Assembly: GCA_028023455.1 (NCBI GenBank)
Contig: JAQFVV010000027.1
Location: 7,869,845 to 7,933,844, forward strand
Reading direction: 5' to 3'
Length of the DNA: 64,000 bases
Source: Epiperipatus broadwayi
Lineage: Eukaryota; Onychophora; Udeonychophora; Euonychophora; Peripatidae
A program made the translations under genes and the position numbers. Within the stretch, counting starts at the first letter, position 1. Each line of letters opens with the position of its first letter. Of the stretch, positions 56,702 through 64,000 are shown in pieces. Under the pieces are notes generated by a model. The model saw only the letters and a list, made by a program, of their open reading frames with translations. It made no database searches and was not told the origin of the DNA.

Positions 56702-58248
56702 AAAAAATTACTGTTTTAATGATACTGATGTAAATAATGTTAACAGGCAAAGAATAAAAGTTTTCTTTTTCTGAATTCTTTGAATTTAATGTTGAAGAAT
56801 ATGTATTAATAAAAAGAGCGCAGATATTGCCAAACTACTATTAATCTTTCATTGATACATTGAGGAATTCAAAGAATACAATAGAAGATTCGAAATTAAT
56901 CTTTATAGCAAATCCAATACTATAAAATCTTCTTTCAATAATTGATCTACCTTTCCCTTCTATTATACTCCTCTGGAAAATGAATTTCACTAAGAGCAGT
57001 TATTTCAATCATAAATTTTGACAGATCTTTAGCTACAAATAGTCTTTCATTCAGATCTTAAAGACTTTTGCATAAGAAAAAAAAAGATTTATAATACTTA
57101 CTTTTAGTACTACTATTATCTCCTGTTTTGTTCACCAGTACTAATAATATTATTTCTATTGCTTTAATTATGCTTGATAACCCAGCCAGACTGTGTGAGA
57201 TAAGCCACTTTTAGACTACATTTTCTATATACCTTCCTCTTTTGTGGTGGACTGGGAGATTCCTAAATAGGATTGCATAAACATATAATCTTTGTCCAGC
57301 TGAAATTCCTATCCCAAATTCAGTTCCGATACTTATTAGTGATTTCACTGCCTTGAATAAAAATCACAATTAAAGGCTTTCATTGTTTTTAGGATTAAAA
57401 AAAAAAAGGAAATGAGAATCAATTTTTGAGCCAATAATTACAGCCATTTCACAAATATATAATCCTACTGTTACAGGTAAGTAGCTATTTAACTTAAAGC
57501 AGTCAATAATATTTTTACTATAAACAGATAATTTTAAACAAACATGACAATAATGTATATTTGGATTTTTGCTCTTAATAAAATGGTTTTTGAATGTATT
57601 GGATCAATGGTCTTTGACCAAAGTGAAGTTCTATATTTAGAAAGAAGTTTTCATTACTTTATACATATTATGCAGAGATATTAGAATAAATGAAATATTA
57701 AGTACCTTTCCCTTTAGGTAGCCTCTTATTGTCTAATTACACATGCTAGGCCCTTGTGCAAACAATTGGTATACATATATAGATTTGTTTAAGCTTTGTT
57801 GCTGAAATGTTTTATTACTATGTAGAGAGCAATTTTCACTAATGATTATTGCGGGAGAAGCAAAGCTGGTGCTAGAAGCAAAGTTTGCAGAGGGGTGTAC
57901 ATATATTTTTTAATAAACTAGTTTTTCTTTCATGGCTATAAACGTTTTATCTAAAAACTAGATTTAATGAAAAAATTGTAATTATGTAAAACAACTGAAG
58001 CATATAAATATATGCTCATTAAATTGTTTGAAATTATATTTGACCAAGTTTATTATTTTTATAAATGCAAATTAAATTTTTTCAGAAAAATGCTGGGTTT
58101 TTTTGTTTTTTTTTTGACACTTGTACTTTATTCTACAAAGATGTTTATCAATTGCTGTTCCTTAATGACATTTGAATCATAATTCCTAAGGACTTGACCA
58201 GAGCTTTGCTGAATTAAAATAAATACATTCTGAGGAATGGGCTCCACA
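56702..58248. other. unassigned, possibly antisense element DNA
   Basis: A block at 57170-57360 (AACCCAGCCAGACTGTGTG, TGGTGGACTGGGAGATTCC) is less AT-rich than its surroundings and may be the 5' part of the antisense LINE ending at 56700, but I cannot read a protein in it. The remainder is featureless. Confidence 0.3.
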
Positions 58249-58250
58249 GT

Positions 58251-58428
58251 AATCCCCATCTAATACTGTGCACATAAATTCTGTATTATATCCTTACTAT
58301 TATTACGTTTCCAAATTACATCAGGAAAGATTAATTTTTAATCCCCATCTAATACCGTGCACATAAATTCTGTATTATATCCTTACTATTATTACGTTTC
58401 CAAATTACATCAGGAAAGATTAATTTTT
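58251..58428. repeat. near-perfect 89-bp tandem duplication
   Basis: Units 58251-58339 and 58340-58428 differ at a single visible position (CTGTGC versus CCGTGC). It is a recent duplication located 80 bp before the hammerhead-containing direct-repeat element. Confidence 0.95.
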
Positions 58429-58506
58429 ATTACATTTAAAAAATGTTATCAAATCTATTTGATATTATCAAACATCAAATCAATCCAATTTTTTAACATT
58501 AACAGA

Positions 58507-58995
58507 CTTGTATCACACCCCTCTACAAGATGTTAGAAGATAGAAACCAGTCCCTATCTTGTGTGTGTGTGTGGTGTAGTAAAAATTATACTAAAGAAAT
58601 ATTATTTATTAAGTGAATCATCTCTAGTCTAATGCATAACCAATAAAAATTATTAATATACTTCCATTAAATGGTTTCTGTCAAAGTTGTGAGGGCAGTA
58701 AGTTTAACATATCAATTATACTGTAGTAATTGGCTATCAATATATAGTGACGTGATAAAGATATGAGTAAGAGATTGTGATCTGGGCTAGCGGATGAGTG
58801 CTGGTTCAGCACAAAATGTCCATCTTGGGGATCATACATTTTTTTTCTATCTTTGGTCATATGTTTATGATTACACCCCTTCATAGAGTGTTAAAAATGG
58901 ATAGAAACCAGTCCCAACCTTGTGTGAGAGTGGTGAAGTGAAAATTACACTACAGAAATATTGCTCATTAAAGTAGATAATCTCTAGCTAATGTA
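58507..58995 (+). mobile_element. hammerhead-containing element with direct repeats
   Basis: Module copies at 58507-58640 and 58866-58995 are direct repeats offset by 359 bp. They share ACACCCCT, GATAGAAACCAGTCCC, CCTTGTGTG or ATCTTGTGTG, AAATTA(T/C)ACTA, AGAAATATT, ATAATCTCTAG or ATCATCTCTAGTC, and TAATG(C/T)AT. A hammerhead motif (58777-58835) lies between them. A repeat period of about 360 bp with one ribozyme per period resembles a truncated dimer, as in retrozymes and Penelope pseudo-LTRs. The module also occurs inverted at 19030-19305. The minus frame 58681-58884 is incidental. Confidence 0.75.
58777..58835 (+). ncRNA. hammerhead ribozyme-like motif, two core mutations
   Basis: It aligns without gaps to 43300-43358. 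Stem I is GTGATC, loop TGGG, CTAG, paired with TTGG, G, GATCAT; the distal helix is six pairs including one G-U. Stem II, GTGCT/AGCAC around GGTTC, is perfect. Stem III is ATG/CAT with loop TC, and residue 17 is C (58824). The core reads CGGATGA instead of CTGATGA (U4 to G), and AAAA replaces GAAA (G12 to A), so this copy should not cleave. Compared with 43300-43358, paired positions co-vary in stems I and III. Confidence 0.8.
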
Positions 58996-60355
58996 TTTCT
59001 CTCACCAAAGATCTTAATTGAAATATATATATATACATTTTAAAGAAATGCTTTTATTCATATAACGGCACTAAAACTGTAAAAAAAAAAATTCTTCAGT
59101 TTTCATAAATAAAAGCATAGGAAGTTCATATTTAGAAATATTCTTACTTATATTTTACATAAATAAAAAGCAGATTCTAATGGCTTTAACCAGCCTATAA
59201 CTAAACTATAATAATTCACAAGTCAGATTTCCAAAGAATCATTTAAATAATTTGCAAGTAAGACTCATGTTCTTATTTCAATGCTAATCTATTCATCAAA
59301 TAAACAAAGTATTTGATGAATAGAGAATATGAGCATTAGCTGCAAGTTTATCTGATTGATCAGGAACCGGTAAATAATCATAATAATGTTTTCAGATATA
59401 ATTGTTCCATGAATAGTTTATAGAAATTAAACATATTTTTTTCATATACATAGTAGCAATGAAGAATATTTAAATTTAAAATATTAAATTCTACTTCTTG
59501 CCTAATAAAAGAAGAAAAACAAAACCCATAAAAATTGATAGCAATTGGAATAAAGACTATTTCTAAACTTAAGTAACCAATATTTTTATCTGGAATAGCT
59601 GAAAAAAAAAAAAATTAATTTTTAATGCATTTCTTTAATATATATATATATTATTTTCTACTTTTTAGTTACATATATTTAATACTGAATTATTGAATCA
59701 GTTCTATAATAAATAATTCAGTTTTAAATTACAAAAAGTATCGCTATGATAGCATTAATATTATATATAAAAAAACTAAAGTTTTGAATTTTTTAATAAA
59801 ATTGTTTGCAAACCTTAAAAAATTTGTTGTTATTGTAAATACATGTTTGAAAAGTTTCAATTAGATCTGAAATTAGAAAGGTGGAAACTGAGTTAGAAAA
59901 AGAGATTAAAACACAGAGTAAATTAAAATAAAAGTGTATGAGTATAAAAAATAACTTATTAAATTCTCCCATGTAAATTTAATATCTTTGAGAGCACTGA
60001 TAAACATCACCTTTTAACAAAGCTAACTGCAACATTTCAATTAAAATTAATATGGTCAGTTATTTTGAAAATCAAGTGACATAATATTCTAGCACTGAAA
60101 TGACACAATGTACAGAACAATTTCCCTTCAATTGATCAAACAAATGTTTCACATTAAGAAGAATATAAAATAAGTTCCATTTGATGCTCTACCATTTGGG
60201 ATTGATTTATTTATTATAAGCAATTCAATTATGATTCCTAAAACAAATTACCAATTTATTTTAGAAAGTTGAAAAATATTTATTTAGGATTGCATTTTAA
60301 TAATTAATAAACCTTCTATACTAATAAAAACAACTTTTTTTTTCTTTAACTTTGC
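58996..60355. other. unassigned AT-rich DNA
   Basis: One small hairpin occurs at 59285-59340 (GCTAATCTATTCATCAAATA and its inverted partner). (TA)n is found at 59020-59034 and 59638-59652. There is no gene. Confidence 0.35.
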
Positions 60356-60359
60356 TAAC

Positions 60360-60480
60360 GCCAACTGAAAAGATATTAGAAATTACAGAACTATCAATCT
60401 TATAACAAATCTCTATAAGAATTTTACTAAGATCATTACAACTAGAAAATAAAGAACTATGGAGTTAAGTTACCCAAACA
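60360..60480 (+). pseudogene. RTE-type reverse transcriptase scrap
   Basis: The + strand reads KDIRNYRTINLITNLYKNFT, then KIITTRK. This matches the motif 1 region (D..NYRPI.L....YK..TKIIT.R) of the RTE-type LINE at 4290-4350. Similarity ends on both sides within about 50 bp. Confidence 0.65.
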
Positions 60481-60484
60481 AGAT

Positions 60485-62428
60485 AACATATTACAAGAAC
60501 ATCTTTAAATGTTCTTAATCTTACAATTTTTCATATATTTTTCTAAAAGATACAATTTAAACTCGTATCTACTAACTGCACTTCAGATTTAAAGGTTAAA
60601 AATTTAATTTTCTAATAAAAAAAAATAGGGATTTTCATTTCTCATTTTTATCTGTCATATTTACATTTATACCTAATTAAATAAACAAATAAATTAATAA
60701 ATAAAATACAAAACATTAAAAATAAAAATAAAATAAAAACATTTAAAAAAACAAGCAATAAATGAAATGACACCAATCTCAAGACTGTACTTTTACTACA
60801 TATGAATTCTTATTATCCCAAAAAATTGCTAACATTTTTTACTCTATTACAATTTTAGAGATGCTCCCTTAATATTTAGATTTCACTAATGACATATAAA
60901 AACAATATTTCTTATGAAATGTATCATATTATCAAAGTTATTATTATCAAAGAGTCATTACTTTCTCTTTTTTTTTTTTGCTCCAGAAAATACTTCTCAT
61001 TCAGTTTTTCACTTATGCTTAATTTGGAAAAGTGATTCACTTTTCTAAACTTGGGGGGAGGGGGATTCGGGATTTAGTGAATATTATATAAATAATGTAA
61101 TTCTATTACAGGCTATCCTTAGATCCATTAACATATTAAAAATATCAGATCAAAAATTATAATTACCACAATCTGTGGTTCTTGCATTAATCCTAATATA
61201 GTGAAATCTTTTACATTGTTATTTCACATAGTTTTATTTTAATCTAATTATCACACTTTAGAAATAAATATTCTCCAACTTTTTTTTTTTAATTCTACTT
61301 ATAATAATGTAGCGTATCTCCTGAAAATGGTATCTTATTACAACCTTGAGCACATTTAAAATTATTTGCAGTAAGAATAAATAATGATTAAATTTTAATG
61401 GTGTGACAATGAAAGACCTATTCAAAGGTATAATAAACTTCCTTTTAATTTTTTTAATTTAATTTAAAAAATGAATTTTTAATAAAATAATTAGAAGATT
61501 ATAATACACTAAAATATAAATCAAAATAATTTCAAATATTTTCATAATTATGCATTAATTAACTGATTCAATATGCAATTTATTTGATATTGATATATAA
61601 TTAATCTTATCAAAAATAGAAATTAATGAAGTCTGCTATTCTGTTTTTTATATAAATTATAATAAGTAACACACACATATATATAACTGCTATGTATATA
61701 TATTAATAATTATATATACAAAGCTTTTTTTAGCACAGTTTTGTACCCTTCTCAAATGTTAAGCAATTATTGCATAATTGACTATATAACATTATAATAT
61801 ACAGAATAAATAAAAACACATACAACTTTATATATATTATCTTATTATATAATTTTCCATTACAAGTTATTAATTAAATTTCTTAAAGTTTTATAAATAT
61901 TCATACAATTATTAATCTTAAAACTAACTATTTTATTAATTACATATGTGTGCCAATTTTTTAATCTTAAAAGCCATAAAAATTAGTTTAATAAGATTTT
62001 CAAAAAGAAAAAAGTAAAACAACTTTTTAAAATATAAAATAAACATTAATAAAAAAATTAAAGATTTCTTTTAATAATTATTAAATTAAAAATAAATATA
62101 TAAATTAGAATCTTCAAGTAAATTTACATTATATAAATAAATGCAATTGGAAAATGTACTGATTAGCTGAGTCTGAACTAGTTTCCTCAGATGATACATG
62201 AATCTCACTAAAATATATAAAAATAGTTAAACTAAGAATGTGAATATATGCCTATATCTTCAAATGTTCTACATACATAAAATCATGGTCAGAGTAAATC
62301 TAAACTCCATATATTTTGATTAAAATATATTTGATCTACACAAATAGAATATATATCAATCCAGAAGCTCTAGTTTCAGAGTTGTGCTTTTTGGTCCCCA
62401 TTACAAACTTCCTCATTTTGGTACTTGA
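60485..62428. other. very AT-rich DNA without genes
   Basis: This is among the most AT-rich parts of the window, with A-rich runs at 60690-60760, (TA)n at 61675-61720, and a G-rich word GGGGGGAGGGGG near 61055. No coding sequence is recognised. Confidence 0.4.
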
Positions 62429-62430
62429 GT

Positions 62431-62624
62431 ATTAACTAAGCTATGACGTACTACACCAAAGGCATACTATTCTAATCTTATGATCTTTAAAATAACATCT
62501 CCTAGTGATTTGCGAACAAATTTAATCGATAAAGTTTGCCCGCAGATCATGTGGAGAAGTCACCTTGAAGATCGCAAGATTAGAATAGTATGCCTCTGGG
62601 GCAGTGCGTTATAGCATAGTTAAT
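62431..62624. mobile_element. 194-bp inverted-repeat element (MITE-like)
   Basis: Arms 62431-62487 and 62568-62624 are inverted copies matching at most of 57 positions. They share ATTAACTA.GCTAT, then GGCATACTATTCTAATCTT. The core GATTTGCGAACAAATTTAAT...AAAGTTTGCCCGCAGATC resembles the core of the larger unit at 22679-22725, suggesting one family. A partial copy of its end (GCATAGCATAGTTAATACC) recurs at 63265-63283. Confidence 0.8.
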
Positions 62625-62659
62625 AGCAAAGGAGATGTCGAACATCGCCATGTTTGGTC

Positions 62660-63450
62660 ATTGTGAAAAAATAATAACTAATAATTTACTAAGAAAAAAA
62701 ATTATCAAAAAATGAATATTATAAAGAATCATTATAATTTTTAATGATATTTAACTAATCATTTGACCCTGAAAACGATAAAAAAAACAAAAAAAAAATT
62801 CAAAAATGAATATTATAATCATTACCCAATTTTTAATGATATTTAACTAATCATTTGACCCCGAAAACAAAAAAAATTAACTAATCATATATATTTTCAG
62901 ATTAGAAGCCATTGCAAAATAACTAATAATTTACTATGATAAAAAATTAGTATCAAAAATTAATATTATAAATAATCAAAACAATTTTTAACGAAAACGA
63001 TAAAAAAAAATTATTAAAAAATGAATATTATAAATAATCATTACAATTTTTTGTGGGGATAGGATATTTAACTAATCATTCAAACCCGAAACAAAAAAAA
63101 ATGAAGTAATCATTAGAATTTTTTTGTCAGACTAAATTTTCAGTCCAAAAATGAGACACATTTATTTTCAAAACAGCAGTAATAATTTACTCCGATAAGA
63201 AATGCAATAATTAGTCATAATTTATTACAGTAAAATATTATCAAAAATAAATATTATAATCGGCATAGCATAGTTAATACCAAACAAGGAGATGTGGAGA
63301 AGATCCCCTGCCAATTTTCAGTCCCAAAAATGAGACATTTAATTTCAGAACCGCAGTAATAATTTATTACAGTAAAATATTATCAAAAATAAGTATTATA
63401 AATAATCTTTATAATTTTTAATGGTATTTAACTAATTATTTACATTTTTT
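62660..63450. repeat. degenerate minisatellite, ~100-bp units
   Basis: The landmark AAAAATGAATATTATAAA..ATCATTA.AATTTTTAA and the landmark GATATTTAACTAATCATTTGA recur at least five times (about 62700, 62805, 62950, 63015, 63240 and 63385) in varying length. Several units carry ACCCGAAAAC or ACCCGAAACA words. Another word, TTTTCAGTCC(C)AAAAATGAGACA, occurs at 63138 and 63316. Confidence 0.75.
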
Positions 63451-63648
63451 TTTTAAAAAAAAGCAAATTGTTCTCAATTATTAACTAGAAATAATTGCCT
63501 TTATGAGATAGTGCGATACTGAAATCGCTTTTTTTTTCGGAAAAGACTGTAAGTCCCAATAACTTAATATGGCTTTATTTTCCTTGTCTTGGTTAGACAT
63601 TTTGGTTAATTAGTCATAAATGGTAATTAGTAATACAATTATATAAAT

Positions 63649-63753
63649 TAGTAATAAAATTTGATAAATTAGGAACACAATTTGATAAATTAGTAATAAA
63701 ATTTGATAAATTAGTAATAAAATTTGATAAATTAGGAACACAATTTGATAAAT
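63649..63753. repeat. 21-bp minisatellite, five units
   Basis: Five consecutive 21-bp units alternate between TAGTAATAAAATTTGATAAA(T) and TAGGAACACAATTTGATAAA(T), in the order A-B-A-A-B. The minus-strand frame 63614-63838 (repeated NLSNFIT / NLSNCVP) is translated repeat, not a gene. Confidence 0.95.
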
Positions 63754-63794
63754 TAATAAGTCCCTTTTCTTGGTTTTTGCACAGACATTTTGGT

Positions 63795-64000
63795 TTGCAA
63801 TAGGTAAGATATATGATTTTATTTATATGATTGTTCATTTATCGCATGATTATAGTGACATTGTACTTTTATTACAATTTTGTAATCTTTTGATTTTTTT
63901 ATTAGATGTTTCTCTATACATTTTTACCATTAACCCTGAATCAATCATCTTTCTATTTTGCAATAGGTAAGATATATTATTTTATTTATATCATTGTTCA
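63795..64000 (+). repeat. direct repeat running off the window, 163-bp period
   Basis: TTGCAATAGGTAAGATATAT...ATTGTTCA at 63795-63837 and again at 63958-64000 differ at two positions. The window ends inside the second copy, so more units may follow. Both copies preserve AATAGGTAAGA, a good splice-donor-like word. The sequence CAGACATTTTGGTTTGCAA before it partly recurs at 63595-63607. Confidence 0.85.

Noticed and set aside
63614-63838. Repetitive peptide frame on the minus strand
   Set aside because: Explained entirely by the 21-bp minisatellite.
1-64000. CRISPR arrays, bacterial operons or prophage
   Set aside because: No regularly spaced identical repeats with unique spacers, no ribosome-binding sites or operon-like frames; the content is that of an animal nuclear genome.

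Overview
This window reads as non-coding, repeat-dominated nuclear DNA from an AT-rich invertebrate animal. The signs are a very low GC content, scattered microsatellites, no long intact reading frame, no bacterial-style operons, and decayed copies of typically metazoan retroelements. The mixture comprises RTE-type LINEs, a LINE whose ORF1 has a PHD-like finger, an L1/Tx1-like LINE, Penelope-like elements, a Ty3/gypsy remnant, a mariner-type transposase scrap and a tRNA-derived SINE family. It would fit a chelicerate, mollusc or cnidarian; I cannot name the species. I find no convincing host protein-coding gene, rRNA, functional tRNA or CRISPR array.

Layout. 0-7.4 kb: antisense LINE scraps, then a + strand RTE-type LINE (2.7-5.7 kb) meeting a second copy tail-to-tail (5.7-7.4 kb). 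7.4-13 kb: AT-rich desert with a 336-bp tandem duplication, a hammerhead ribozyme-like motif (11.8 kb) and a Penelope-type GIY-YIG endonuclease fragment (12.1 kb). 13-17 kb: SINEs, a mariner fragment, and a CpG-retaining island with a 120-bp tandem repeat. 18-24 kb: several foldback (inverted-repeat) elements. 24.8-26.7 kb: a dead Ty3/gypsy element. 28.3-32.1 kb: a second CpG-retaining zone with a TATA-like promoter and a 1.5-kb element bounded by inverted repeats. 32-39 kb: degenerate repeats around an inverted-duplicated Penelope-like element. 39-46.5 kb: a mosaic of two LINE families invaded by a 715-bp near-palindrome that carries two opposed hammerhead motifs, followed by another foldback element. 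47-58 kb: sparse LINE and SINE fragments, another foldback and long unassigned stretches. 58-64 kb: a direct-repeat element with a third hammerhead locus, an inverted-repeat element and minisatellites.

The most interesting content is a family of about 59-nt type I hammerhead ribozyme motifs. It occurs at four positions: 11775-11831 (+), 42837-42895 (-), 43300-43358 (+) and 58777-58835 (+). The copies align position by position, and paired bases change together between copies in stems I and III. The flanking DNA of the 58.6-kb copy recurs at 19.0-19.3 kb as an inverted dimer. So one small non-coding element family appears in direct-repeat, inverted-dimer and long-hairpin forms. Penelope-like sequences lie in the same window, and hammerheads are known from Penelope-like elements and from metazoan retrozymes.

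All protein-level calls are motif recognition by eye in heavily mutated sequence. Boundaries of decayed elements are approximate.
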